In this document: positions 22,664-32,557 of the stretch, piece after piece
Layout of the letters: the number at the start of each line of letters is the position of its first letter
Position numbering within the stretch: the first letter of the stretch is position 1
From: a virus
Length of the DNA stretch: 33,197 bases
Reading direction: 5' to 3' (one strand)
Virus record (IMG/VR): IMGVR_UViG_3300017727_000070
Coordinates: 1 to 33,197 of that record
Program-made: the position numbers and the translations under genes
Notes under the pieces: model-generated
What the model saw: only the letters and a program-made list of their open reading frames with translations
Database searches by the model: none
Told to the model about the DNA's origin: nothing

Positions 22664-25600
22664 ATGCCAATATCAACATTTAATCAAGCGCCTTACTTTG
22701 ATGATTACAACGTCGAAGATAAAAATGATAATAACAAAACGGTCGTAGATAAAAATTATCTAAGAATACTTTTTCAACCGGGTTTTGCTGTACAAACACG
22801 TGAGCTCAACCAGCTTCAATCAGCGCTGCAAAACCAAATAGAACAGCTTGGTAATCATTTCTTCACAGAAGGTAGTGCAATTTTTGGTGACGACAAACCA
22901 ATTTTTAATGACGGCTTGCACTATGTTGATATTATACCTAATTCTGCAGCACCTGCTGGTTTAGTTGATCTTCTTAAATTACAAAGTAAAATAACTGATA
23001 TAGGAACTGAAGCAACCATTGTAAATGTAGAATCGTTTACTGAAAATAGCGTAAACAAAATAAGATTGTATCTTACATATGATCAAGGTGGAGAATTTGA
23101 AGTACCTGAAGATTCAGAAGATTTAAACAGTCCACTTGGAAATGACGCGTTGTATTTCGTTGAAGGTGAATATGTTGATTCTTTAAACACGGTAAATGAG
23201 TTTGCAGGTCATGTTGGAATAATTGACGCGACTGGTTACGGCTTTAGCTTTGCTATAAGAGAAAATGTTTATTACACTAATGGTTCATTTGTACATTTTC
23301 CCGATACAAGTTTATTTTTAAGAAAATCTCAAGGTGAAATTGTAAAAAGTGAATTACGCTTTGTGGTATCAGAAAATAAAGTTAATAGTACACAAGACAA
23401 TACATTACTTGATAACGCAAATGGTTCTTCTAATTTCTCAGCACCAGGCGCGGACAGATATCAGATTATGTTGAAACCAATTATTGTTGTACCCAGTAAT
23501 CCTGCTGGCATTGCTCTAAGAGACCTTAACGGTGGTGCTAATTCAACAATTGTATTTTTAGACAGTGATAGTAATATAGGCTCTACAAAAAGATTAATTA
23601 CAGTTGGCGAAGGTGGTGTTAAAGAAGAATCTACTAATGCATTTAATGATTTTGACAAAAAATCTGCAAAGAAGACTATGGAAGAAAGTGGTAATTACGT
23701 ACTGCAACCTTTCAGAATTACATACGAAAACTTTATTAGAGAAGAAACTCCAGCGATTAACGGATACTATACGAAATCATTTATTGAAGAAGAAACACCA
23801 TTTGGTATATCAACCGCTGAAGACGCTAGACAACACTACATTGTCGAAGTTAATACGTCAATTGCATATGTAAATGGATTTAGATATACGTATCCGCCTA
23901 AAGTTTTATTAAAAGGCGTAAGGGCTAGAACATTTGAAACTATTACAGATGGTTTAGAATTATCTATGAATTATGGTCATTATGTTGAGACTGAACTTCT
24001 TGACTCTCCGAGTGGTAATATATCTTTTACTCCAACTCAATTAGCAAATATTAAAAGTGTAACAGAAATAGGTAGTAGAGCGAGAATTCATACATTTCAA
24101 AATGAAGCTGTTGGTCAAACTTTAGACAATGTTTCTAATCCAACACTTTTATTTAAATTACCTTTTCCAGGTGTAAAAAAAATAGCTGGTTTTGAATACG
24201 AAAGAGTAACAAGATTTACTAATGTTACAGTACAAGAGGGTGATAAACTAATAATTAATTCTAGTGGAGGTAATTTTAGTGAAACTTCAGATATTTCGAC
24301 TCCTGCTTATGGTGTATTCGACGCGGAAGGTAAACTATTGAATCCTAGTTACGATTTTAATATACTAGGATCGGGGGGCAGCACAGCTAGTACAGTAAAG
24401 CTCGTGCTTGCTAATCCTAGCAGATTCACCGCGCCTTTTACAATTCTTGCACCAGAAGATGTTCCAGACGTAATTGTTAGAACAAAAACTCAGCGAACCG
24501 GAACCACTGTAGTAAATGTTACTAGTACGAGTGAAGAAACTATACTTACACTTTCAAATAGTGACGTAATCTTTTCAGAAGATAAAGTAAATCTAACAAT
24601 CGAGCTTAATACTAATCCTGGTGTAAATATTTCAGGCGCAAAGTTTAGAGTTATTGATGACGGCCAAAAGAAAGACAGATATATTAGACCTGTTATTGCT
24701 ATCTCAGGTCTCTCAAGTACTGGCGACCATACTGTTAAGTATAACTACTTTTCTCACACTAGTGGTGATTACTTTGCTTCTAACTCATATGATAATGCAT
24801 TTACAGCAGGTTATGGTGACTATTCTTCAATACCAACGCTTGACTTTTTAGAAAACACATCTCTAGCTGATGTTATTGACTTTAGAATTAAATCAATACC
24901 AGATGACCAAGATACTGCCGGTATTGAACAAGCAATACCTAGACCAAACTCGACAGCAAAGATAACTAATCTCGAAGCTTGGGAATCAAGAATTGATAAA
25001 CTGATTATTAATGATGGCGGTACTCTTGAAATATTTCAAGGCGAGCCAGCTCGTGAGCCGGTTCCACCTATTCCACCAAAGAATTCTCTTACATTATATG
25101 AAATGTTTGTTCCATACTACACTAGTGTGTTGGCTGGACTTAGAAATCAATATTTCGATAATTCAAGATACACGATGCGGCAGATTGGTCAACTCGATAA
25201 AAGACTTCAACAAATTGAATATGCTTCAGCACTAAGTTCATCAGAGGCGAGTGCTAATAATAGATTATTCACAGATTCTGAAGGTAACACTTTATTTAAA
25301 AGTGCTTTTATTGCTGACAATTTTTCTGGTCATAGTATTGGTGATCTTAAAGCACCTGATTATTTAGTAGCAATTGATACAATAAAGAAAGAAGCGAGAC
25401 CATATTTTCAGCAAAAGAATTTTAGATTCTTTTATCAATTTGCTCCAGCGCTAACAGCCGCGGAAACACAAGATAACTTAATAACAAAAGACCCAACCGC
25501 AGTTGATGAAAATGGCGAGGCGCTTGATCTAGCACCCGCAACTGACCCAGCCAATACTTATACTCTTAATGAAAGTGATCATGTTGTCGATGCTAGAACA

Positions 25601-28570
25601 ACTAAGATACCCGAAGAATTACTTATAACACTAGGAGATGGTAATACTAAAGTATTACCGCTTAGATATAATAGCTTGTATTACACATATTTTTCTGATC
25701 CTGTTGATGGCGAATCATATATTAGAGCAACAGTACTACCGCCATGGGGCAGTGGTAATGCATATGGTTACCTTCGTAAATCACGATATAGAGCCAATCA
25801 AACCGATGCGCAACTGCAGGAAGTTGTTAAAAACTATCACAAAAATCTACTTAACCTATTATCGCGCAATAATCCGACAATTACGAACCAGTTTGATAAT
25901 AATGAAAAGAATTTTATTGTCATTGTACAAGAATTTACTGATAATACTGTAACCGGAAAAGGGGTCAACTCTACTTGGTTTAATCGCAGGTATCGTCGCC
26001 GTCACCACTGGCTCGGCAATCATCGCTTTTTGTACGGAACAAACGCGGCTGATCAAGCTATTTGGGTAACAGACGGAGGCGTAGCCAATCCAAATAACTT
26101 TACAGCCACTCCTGCGCTGACTACAGCGATGCAAAACTCGACCTTCTACGTGGCAAGTCGTCATAATGCTAATATAACAGTTGGAAGAATTTTTAGTCCT
26201 GTCGAGCGTGAGACTAAGATTGCTGTAACAGGCAAAAGCGCATTAGCAGCTGCTAAAAAAAGTGATGTAGTTGACGGCGCATCTACAGCAGAAGTTCTTT
26301 CAATGTGGAAAGGCGAGACAGAAGAATTATTTAAACAACCTGCTTTATCAAATACGATTAATTTACAACCATTTGAAGTTACAAATTATGAAGGCCATGT
26401 AACACTTTCGCCTTCTAGTGATGAATGGATTGATTCAGAACAAAGACCTGCTGTTACTATTAATAATAATGGTGCAATGGATGCGATTGAATTCTTACAG
26501 GATAACGGCCTAGTTAATTTTCAAGGGGTATTAGGAACACAGTGGAACTCGTGGCAAACAACCTCTCAGAGTGTTGATGTTAATCGAACAGTTGATCTAC
26601 AACAAACATTCTTTACAAATCACCGTGGTCAGAGACGTACAAATAATACGGCTACTACAACTACACAAACCACAATAACAAATAATCAATCTAGAACTGG
26701 AACTAATACAACTCTAGGCTTTGACACAATTGAACAAGACTTAGGTGAACGTATAGTTGATCTTAATATTGTACCATTTATTCGTTCTCGTGATATTTCA
26801 TTCAAAGCAACAGGCCTAAAACCTGGTACACAACACTATATCTTTTTTGATAATGATGACGTTACACGATATTGTGCTCCTACCGGCGGACAATTCTTAA
26901 GGTATTCTGAAACTGATAATGTTAATACGTTTAACGGTCAAGGAGCGCCTGATACTCGAAATAATTATACTGGGCCTATCAGCGCGGATTCCTTTAATGC
27001 TTATTCAGCGCCTCTTAGTTCTACACTGACACAAGGAGATTTAACAGGAACTTTTAGAATACCAAATAATAATTCATTAAGATTTAAAACTGGTATTAGA
27101 GACTTTAAGATTACTTCTTCGCCAAATAATAATGATAACGAAGCGGATTCTTTAGCAGAATGTCAATATCACGCAAATGGTTTGCTTTCAGCAAAAGAAC
27201 GAGTGATTATGAGTACAAGAACGCCTGAACTTGTACGTACACAAGTTCAGCAAAGTAGACAAACGACACAAAGAAACACTACTGTACAGGTACTTAGAGG
27301 CGGTGCAGCTTGGAATGCATGGATACGTCGTGGTGACCCTATCGCTCAAACATTTTTAATTGATGAAAACGATTATGAACACGGTGTATTTTTGAGTGAC
27401 GTTGATTTGTATTTTGCTGAAAAGCCAGGTGCAAATATTGACGTTGAGGTTTATATCGTACCAACAGACAACGGAATTCCAACTTCAGATGTTGTACCTG
27501 GCTCACGTTCTGTTAAGTCAAATAATGAAATAATAGTTTCGGGTAGAGAACCTACAAATCCTGCTACACAGATTTTACCAACTAAATTTAAGTTCGAGCG
27601 TCCTTTACACTTGAAATCAGGTATTGAATATGCTATGATCGTGTTCTCTAATTCGATAGATTATAGAGTTTGGACATCCGTTCTTGGTAAAAAAGATTTA
27701 TTGACTGATAATACTATTACAACAAATTCTAGTATTGGTGTTCTTCTAAAGAGTCAAAACAAGAGAACATGGACACCAGACCAATATCGCGATTTGACGT
27801 TTGTAATGAATAAGTGTGTTTTCGATCCAAACGAAGACGTAACATTCCAATTCAAAACATCAGTTGGTGATAAACTGCATGGTGTAAATGAATTTGATTT
27901 TAGTTTGTTCAATGTAAACGAAGAAAGTCTAAAATTATCAGGTACTAATGTTAAGCACGATATAGAATTTACAAATGACACTAACACCGTTATTGATGGT
28001 GTATTTAATGGCGTAGAAACAAGAACAAACGTTGCATTGCGAAGTGCGATTAGTAGTGCGGATGTTATTAATTCAACTGTAACATTAAGTACTGATGATC
28101 GTAATATTACTCCAATGTTTGATTTGGAAAGATATTCTATACTTGGTGTTACTAACACTACAACTGGACCGCGGACTACAACAGGAACACAAATTACTGC
28201 AGCTTCTGATGAAGAAGGTTATGTAACACAATTGGTAGACGTTTTAAACCCATCTTCAACATTCCGCTCAACAATACAGGTTTTTAAACCAGCCACCACG
28301 TCTGATGTAAAAGTCTTTGTTAATTTTGATGACGCGAAAGGAACTGATGGTAATAGAGAATATACACACATTCCAGTTACTACAGCAAATGGTGTAAAAA
28401 CAGATTTGATACCAGTAACAGATGCTGCTCGAGACGAATTTGTCGATGTTGAATTTGAATTGAATCCAGGTGCAAAGTTTGAAACAATGCGGATAAAGGT
28501 TGTGTTTGAAGCTGCTGATTCTGCTAAAGTTTGTAGAATAAAGAACTTCGCCGCCTTTGCATTAATCTAA
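22664..28570 (+). CDS. Giant DUF4815-type baseplate/tail-fibre protein, 1968 aa
   Basis: The N-terminus has the DUF4815 pattern: FNQAPYFDDYN, LRILFQPGFAVQTRELNQLQ, SALQNQIEQLGNHFF. Residues ~75-900 are a long series of beta-rich modules with EFEVPEDSED-like acidic loops. Residues ~1100-1165 form an Arg/His/Trp-rich patch (FNRRYRRRHHWLGNHRFLYG) within a G+C-rich stretch. Around residue 1550 a second conserved module begins, WIRRGDPIAQTFLI then HGVFLSDVDLYF and the EYAMIVFSNSIDYRVW block, known to me from marine myovirus virion proteins. It occupies the place of T4 genes 9-12 and probably replaces them as the peripheral baseplate and fibre-attachment protein. This is inference from position and size. 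Confidence 0.82.
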   Translation: MPISTFNQAPYFDDYNVEDKNDNNKTVVDKNYLRILFQPGFAVQTRELNQLQSALQNQIEQLGNHFFTEGSAIFGDDKPIFNDGLHYVDIIPNSAAPAGLVDLLKLQSKITDIGTEATIVNVESFTENSVNKIRLYLTYDQGGEFEVPEDSEDLNSPLGNDALYFVEGEYVDSLNTVNEFAGHVGIIDATGYGFSFAIRENVYYTNGSFVHFPDTSLFLRKSQGEIVKSELRFVVSENKVNSTQDNTLLDNANGSSNFSAPGADRYQIMLKPIIVVPSNPAGIALRDLNGGANSTIVFLDSDSNIGSTKRLITVGEGGVKEESTNAFNDFDKKSAKKTMEESGNYVLQPFRITYENFIREETPAINGYYTKSFIEEETPFGISTAEDARQHYIVEVNTSIAYVNGFRYTYPPKVLLKGVRARTFETITDGLELSMNYGHYVETELLDSPSGNISFTPTQLANIKSVTEIGSRARIHTFQNEAVGQTLDNVSNPTLLFKLPFPGVKKIAGFEYERVTRFTNVTVQEGDKLIINSSGGNFSETSDISTPAYGVFDAEGKLLNPSYDFNILGSGGSTASTVKLVLANPSRFTAPFTILAPEDVPDVIVRTKTQRTGTTVVNVTSTSEETILTLSNSDVIFSEDKVNLTIELNTNPGVNISGAKFRVIDDGQKKDRYIRPVIAISGLSSTGDHTVKYNYFSHTSGDYFASNSYDNAFTAGYGDYSSIPTLDFLENTSLADVIDFRIKSIPDDQDTAGIEQAIPRPNSTAKITNLEAWESRIDKLIINDGGTLEIFQGEPAREPVPPIPPKNSLTLYEMFVPYYTSVLAGLRNQYFDNSRYTMRQIGQLDKRLQQIEYASALSSSEASANNRLFTDSEGNTLFKSAFIADNFSGHSIGDLKAPDYLVAIDTIKKEARPYFQQKNFRFFYQFAPALTAAETQDNLITKDPTAVDENGEALDLAPATDPANTYTLNESDHVVDARTTKIPEELLITLGDGNTKVLPLRYNSLYYTYFSDPVDGESYIRATVLPPWGSGNAYGYLRKSRYRANQTDAQLQEVVKNYHKNLLNLLSRNNPTITNQFDNNEKNFIVIVQEFTDNTVTGKGVNSTWFNRRYRRRHHWLGNHRFLYGTNAADQAIWVTDGGVANPNNFTATPALTTAMQNSTFYVASRHNANITVGRIFSPVERETKIAVTGKSALAAAKKSDVVDGASTAEVLSMWKGETEELFKQPALSNTINLQPFEVTNYEGHVTLSPSSDEWIDSEQRPAVTINNNGAMDAIEFLQDNGLVNFQGVLGTQWNSWQTTSQSVDVNRTVDLQQTFFTNHRGQRRTNNTATTTTQTTITNNQSRTGTNTTLGFDTIEQDLGERIVDLNIVPFIRSRDISFKATGLKPGTQHYIFFDNDDVTRYCAPTGGQFLRYSETDNVNTFNGQGAPDTRNNYTGPISADSFNAYSAPLSSTLTQGDLTGTFRIPNNNSLRFKTGIRDFKITSSPNNNDNEADSLAECQYHANGLLSAKERVIMSTRTPELVRTQVQQSRQTTQRNTTVQVLRGGAAWNAWIRRGDPIAQTFLIDENDYEHGVFLSDVDLYFAEKPGANIDVEVYIVPTDNGIPTSDVVPGSRSVKSNNEIIVSGREPTNPATQILPTKFKFERPLHLKSGIEYAMIVFSNSIDYRVWTSVLGKKDLLTDNTITTNSSIGVLLKSQNKRTWTPDQYRDLTFVMNKCVFDPNEDVTFQFKTSVGDKLHGVNEFDFSLFNVNEESLKLSGTNVKHDIEFTNDTNTVIDGVFNGVETRTNVALRSAISSADVINSTVTLSTDDRNITPMFDLERYSILGVTNTTTGPRTTTGTQITAASDEEGYVTQLVDVLNPSSTFRSTIQVFKPATTSDVKVFVNFDDAKGTDGNREYTHIPVTTANGVKTDLIPVTDAARDEFVDVEFELNPGAKFETMRIKVVFEAADSAKVCRIKNFAAFALI

Positions 28571-28571
28571 A

Positions 28572-28739
28572 ATGGACTTAGTAAGAGACACAAAAAGTAA
28601 AGCAATCATAAACAATGATAGTTTAGAACTTCAAAGATTATTAAAAGAAAGAGAAAAAAACGCAGAATTTTTAAAGCTTAAAAAAGAGGTAAAAGAGCTT
28701 AGAATGATTATAGATAATATAGTAAAGAATGAAAGATAA
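28572..28739 (+). CDS. Small coiled-coil protein, 55 aa, conserved in marine T4-like phages
   Basis: ATG at 28572, one base after the stop of the giant gene, to TAA 28737-28739; it overlaps the next gene by 11 nt. The product begins MDLVRDTKSKAIINNDSLEL and continues as a charged heptad helix (LLKEREKNAEFLKLKKEVKE). I recall short proteins with the same D-[LI]-x-RD-x(2)-SKA-x-IN start in cyanophages, always among virion genes; the role is unknown, perhaps a minor structural part or assembly factor. Confidence 0.75.
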   Translation: MDLVRDTKSKAIINNDSLELQRLLKEREKNAEFLKLKKEVKELRMIIDNIVKNER

Positions 28740-29292
28740 CTTAAATATTAAAGGCACAGTGTTTCTCAAACTTGAGAAAAAAGATGGTAGCGTAATAAAC
28801 AAAACCATTGAAAACATTATTGTCAATACTGGAAAAGAATTCTTTGCTAAACAAATATTCAATGATTCTACTGCTGGCACTGTTACTCAGATTGGTATTG
28901 GAAGAGATGGTACCGCACAAGTAGTAGGTAACACTATTACAAGTTTTAAAGTTAATACTTTTAATAATGTATTATCTCCTCAAGGGCCTATTATAAAAAA
29001 TATTGAAAGCTTTAATTCTAGCATTGAAACTATTGGCGGAATAAAAAATCAAATTGATTTTGTTACAACATTTTACGATACAGCCGCAGACACACTTTTA
29101 GACGCTGGTAATAATAAATACGAGATTAAAGAATTAGCATTAATAGGTTTGAGTGGTGATTCACCACAAGAAGATGTATTATTGTGTAGAACAACTTTCG
29201 GAACCGGAGACGATTCACCACCACAGAGAGTAGGTTTTGATAAAGCTACTACAGACGTCGTTACAGTAACATGGAGACTTACAATTAACTAA
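28729..29292 (+). CDS. Virion-associated beta-rich protein, 187 aa
   Basis: Begins MKDNLNIKGTVFLKLEKKDG, then NIIVNTGKEFFAKQIF and QIGIGRDGTAQVVGNTI. Its second half has IDFVTTFYDTAADTLLDAGN, YEIKELALIGLSGDSP and VTVTWRLTIN. This arrangement, an N-terminal strand pair, an IGIGxxGT loop and an IKELALI strand, resembles small tail-fibre or adaptor proteins of myoviruses. Two GDSP/DDSPP loops are present. It lies between a coiled-coil protein and a beta-helix fibre, so it may be a fibre adaptor. No exact family name is known to me. Confidence 0.8.
   Translation: MKDNLNIKGTVFLKLEKKDGSVINKTIENIIVNTGKEFFAKQIFNDSTAGTVTQIGIGRDGTAQVVGNTITSFKVNTFNNVLSPQGPIIKNIESFNSSIETIGGIKNQIDFVTTFYDTAADTLLDAGNNKYEIKELALIGLSGDSPQEDVLLCRTTFGTGDDSPPQRVGFDKATTDVVTVTWRLTIN
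29212..29222 (+). repeat. Dispersed 11-base motif GATTCACCACC encoding DSPP
   Basis: Exact copies at 20790-20800 and 29212-29222. One-base variants lie at 29158-29168 (final A) and 30830-30840 (GACTCACCACC), and a two-base variant on the minus strand at 2176-2186 (GACTCACCGCC). All lie in structural genes in the same reading phase, giving D-S-P-P or D-S-P-Q loops, usually after an Asp/Gly run. Confidence 0.4.
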
Positions 29293-29293
29293 A

Positions 29294-32200
29294 ATGAGTT
29301 TAATTACAATAAGAGACGCTAGAGATATAGCAAAATATAAGCAAATCACAATATCAGTTATTTCGAAAGATAATGCTGCAAAGACACTCACGTGTACTAA
29401 TAACTCTGAATTCAGAACGTTAGTAGTAGGTATGAGAATCTTAGACCTCAATTCACCTGGTGATGGCACAACAGCTAATAAGATAGTATCTATTGCTTCC
29501 AATGTGCTTACGATGGAATCAGATGCTGATTTTGCTACCGGTAGTCTTACATTTACTTCTGTAACAGCAAAAGAATCACCTTTAACAAATTTAGAAGTCG
29601 ATGAAAACTTTCTTGCACTAGAGAAAGAAAAACTCGACGCAATTGGTAACCAGATTCTAACAGGTAATGTTGAAATTAGAGACAGTGACGATGCTACTAA
29701 TCCTGGCTTTGCTGCAGATTCTTCGGGTAACTTATTTGTATCTAATAAAATTATAGCAGATTCAGTTGATATCGGTGGATCAGGTGGCACAGCTACTCTT
29801 ACAACAACAGGTGATGTTGAAGCAGAAGGTTTAAGACTAAATGGCGAGTTTGATGATCGTGTTCTTTTTGAAAAATACTTTATTACTAGATTTAGTCAGC
29901 ACCTTCTCTGTGAATATACTGGTGTCGACAATAAGTTCGTGGGTTATTCAGTTCTGTTCTTAGATAGCTCCTCAGGTAATTTAAATGAATTAAATGTAAA
30001 CGATATAATAGAATTTAATCTTAAAACTTGTCAAATTAAAGAAAAATTTGACGGTGAAGAAAAGTTTATTTATGTAGAAGATATTAGTGCTACATTTGAT
30101 CAAAACTATGCTGTAGGTTCTACGGCCAGTGCCGGGTCAGCCACTTTTACACTTAAGAAATTTTTAAGGGTTGAAGATTATTTAAAACCAAATCAATTAA
30201 TTAAAATATTTGGCGCTGGTGAAGCTACTGTTGCAGTTCCCTCAAACCCTAGTGTATCTCAAGATGCGAGTATTAGCACTACTGGTAGCACTACGTATGA
30301 ATACAAGGCTTTACAACTAAATCGTAAAACAGGAAAAATAAGTGCGGCCGACGGCGGCTCAGGTACTGTTAGCATAGATAATCAACCTATTGCTGATTTC
30401 GATGAAACAACATTTAATAGACTTAATATAACAAGAAATGCTAGCACAGGTAATGTTTTAGAAGATTTAGTTGTGTTATTATATAGGAAAATCGTCGCAC
30501 CGACCGCTGAATCTAATTTTAGCTTAGTTGCTATTATTGATGATTCGTTATTTTCTACTACTTCTGCAGTATATAATGATTATGGTAATTTTATTATAAA
30601 CGATTGGTCTGGCAGAAAAACAACTGATGGAAGATATACTGATGCTGTTAATTTAGAATATATACCTTTAACGTATGAACTTCGAGCGACGACTACTGGT
30701 AATGATTACCTATACAATCATGGTTATCAATATGTTCGTGTAAATGCTATTACTAGTAATGATAATACATTTACTGTAAAAAGTAGAGCTGGAAATGATG
30801 CTGCATTTAAATTAAGTGGTGATGGTGATGACTCACCACCTGATAGAGCTACAATGAAAAAGTTAAGACTTTTCCATAATAACTTAGTTACGTATGATGA
30901 TGGTGGTAATTTAACTGGTGGATTTCAAAAACTAATTAATGACAAGAAAGCAACTGGTCAAAATATTATTAACTTACTTGCAGGAACATATCATACAAGT
31001 GTCTTTTCATTACCAAACAATATTAAATTAAAAGGCGAATCGCGATTTAACACTATATTAAAACTTCCGCCTTTAGATGATTATAACGATCATTTTACTG
31101 CAAGAAGCGATGCAGGAATAACACAAGATGTCGATATTCTTCAAGAAACACTGAGAAATTATAATAATACTATACTAGGTTTAACTAAAGCTTCTGACGA
31201 TACATCAAAGCATAATATTTCAGTTGAAGACCTTACAATCGATGGTAATTTTATTAATAGATTTAACTCAGACAATTCTACAACACCAAGTGTTATAGCT
31301 GACAATCTTGTAAGAGCAGAAAACGTAAATCAGTGTCTTTTCCGTGGTGTTGTGATTAAAAATTCTGTTGGAGGTGGTGTTTATGCCCCAGCCACAAAGA
31401 ATTTCTCATTTGAAAACAACAGTGTTATTGATAACTGTCAGGTTATAAAAGATACAGATTTGTTTTCACCTTTCTATGGATTAGCATCTCAAGATATTAC
31501 ACTAGTCAGTAATAAACTGATAAATGCTAATTCACCTGTCGATTTATCAAATGTAATTAGAGGTTCAGCCATAGGTAATATAATCAAAAACACAGACACC
31601 GGTGTTATTACATACGGTTCTGTAAATTTTGTTACAACACCTAATTTAATACTTGGACCAAACAATGAGTTTATAGGTACAACAGATACTTTAGATAGTG
31701 AATTTGATTCAATTAACGTTGATCTTTTTCAACATACTGGTGCTTTTTCTTCACCTGACATTACATTTTTAAAAGAAGGCTTAGCAGCGTATCTGGCAGA
31801 AGACGAGCAAGTAGATACGAATGGCAATGTTATACCAGGTAGTGGTGTTCAATTAACATCTAAAATACACGTACTTGCAAAACAAGAGCAATTTGAATAT
31901 TTCATTGACGATGAAATCCCTCTTGAAACTACACCTGGTAACACTTCTACTAATATTAGTGAAACTGCTATCACATTTCCCTCTACTTCTAGGAACCTTG
32001 GTCAGCTTAAATTTTCTTTAGTTCAAGATCGAATTACCGAATTAAAAAATAATTTTTCAATGGTTGGTTCTACACCAAATCTAAAAAGTAAATTCGATGC
32101 TCTTACTGGTCAACCCGAGAAACAAACTCTTGTTGGACTTGCTTATCAAATTAATGCAATCGAATACGAAGGTTTAATAAATTCAAATGATTATGTAAAG

Positions 32201-32557
32201 TTTACCAACGCGCAGAGTAGCGATGGAAAAATTATAATTACAGTAGACTCTACAGTAGACATGAATCACTTTATTATAGACAGAGAAGTTATCTTATCTG
32301 CTAATACGACTAGTAATACACCATCGGCGATGTTCCAATTTATTAATCGCGTTGCGGACGATATATTACCAAACGATTATAAAGTTTGCAAAATTGAGAG
32401 TATAAATACAACTAGTACAGAAAGAACAGTAACATTAACTAAAATCGGCGGCGCGTCAGAAGGTATTTTTAACGAAGACTTATCAAACTCTACTGATGAT
32501 TACCTCGTAGGATTTAAAAACACATTTTTAATAGCTAAAGGCAGAATACTTGTATAA
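29294..32557 (+). CDS. Right-handed beta-helix tail fibre / tailspike, 1087 aa
   Basis: The N-terminal ~190 residues are beta-rich with a TNLEVDENFLALEKEKLDAI stretch common at the start of phage fibres. Residues ~530-800 have the pectate-lyase-like parallel beta-helix pattern: IINLLAGTYHTSVFSLPNNI, IKLKGESRFNTILKLP, ISVEDLTIDGNFINRF, FRGVVIKNSVGGGVYA, FSFENNSVIDNCQV and LVSNKLINANSPVD. Such folds bind or cleave surface polysaccharides. No catalytic set can be assigned with confidence, so receptor binding is likelier than proven enzymatic action. The C-terminal ~250 residues are a separate beta-rich part, possibly for trimerisation. It starts 1 nt after the previous stop. Confidence 0.83.
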   Translation: MSLITIRDARDIAKYKQITISVISKDNAAKTLTCTNNSEFRTLVVGMRILDLNSPGDGTTANKIVSIASNVLTMESDADFATGSLTFTSVTAKESPLTNLEVDENFLALEKEKLDAIGNQILTGNVEIRDSDDATNPGFAADSSGNLFVSNKIIADSVDIGGSGGTATLTTTGDVEAEGLRLNGEFDDRVLFEKYFITRFSQHLLCEYTGVDNKFVGYSVLFLDSSSGNLNELNVNDIIEFNLKTCQIKEKFDGEEKFIYVEDISATFDQNYAVGSTASAGSATFTLKKFLRVEDYLKPNQLIKIFGAGEATVAVPSNPSVSQDASISTTGSTTYEYKALQLNRKTGKISAADGGSGTVSIDNQPIADFDETTFNRLNITRNASTGNVLEDLVVLLYRKIVAPTAESNFSLVAIIDDSLFSTTSAVYNDYGNFIINDWSGRKTTDGRYTDAVNLEYIPLTYELRATTTGNDYLYNHGYQYVRVNAITSNDNTFTVKSRAGNDAAFKLSGDGDDSPPDRATMKKLRLFHNNLVTYDDGGNLTGGFQKLINDKKATGQNIINLLAGTYHTSVFSLPNNIKLKGESRFNTILKLPPLDDYNDHFTARSDAGITQDVDILQETLRNYNNTILGLTKASDDTSKHNISVEDLTIDGNFINRFNSDNSTTPSVIADNLVRAENVNQCLFRGVVIKNSVGGGVYAPATKNFSFENNSVIDNCQVIKDTDLFSPFYGLASQDITLVSNKLINANSPVDLSNVIRGSAIGNIIKNTDTGVITYGSVNFVTTPNLILGPNNEFIGTTDTLDSEFDSINVDLFQHTGAFSSPDITFLKEGLAAYLAEDEQVDTNGNVIPGSGVQLTSKIHVLAKQEQFEYFIDDEIPLETTPGNTSTNISETAITFPSTSRNLGQLKFSLVQDRITELKNNFSMVGSTPNLKSKFDALTGQPEKQTLVGLAYQINAIEYEGLINSNDYVKFTNAQSSDGKIIITVDSTVDMNHFIIDREVILSANTTSNTPSAMFQFINRVADDILPNDYKVCKIESINTTSTERTVTLTKIGGASEGIFNEDLSNSTDDYLVGFKNTFLIAKGRILV

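Noticed and set aside
25638-26164. Overlapping frames of about 100 codons on both strands inside the giant gene
   Set aside because: No promoter or plausible composition; the main frame is unbroken over 1968 codons with conserved modules on both sides.
29215-29790. 191-codon minus-strand frame
   Set aside because: Antisense to the 187-aa protein and the fibre start; Ser/Val/Leu-rich shadow without motif.
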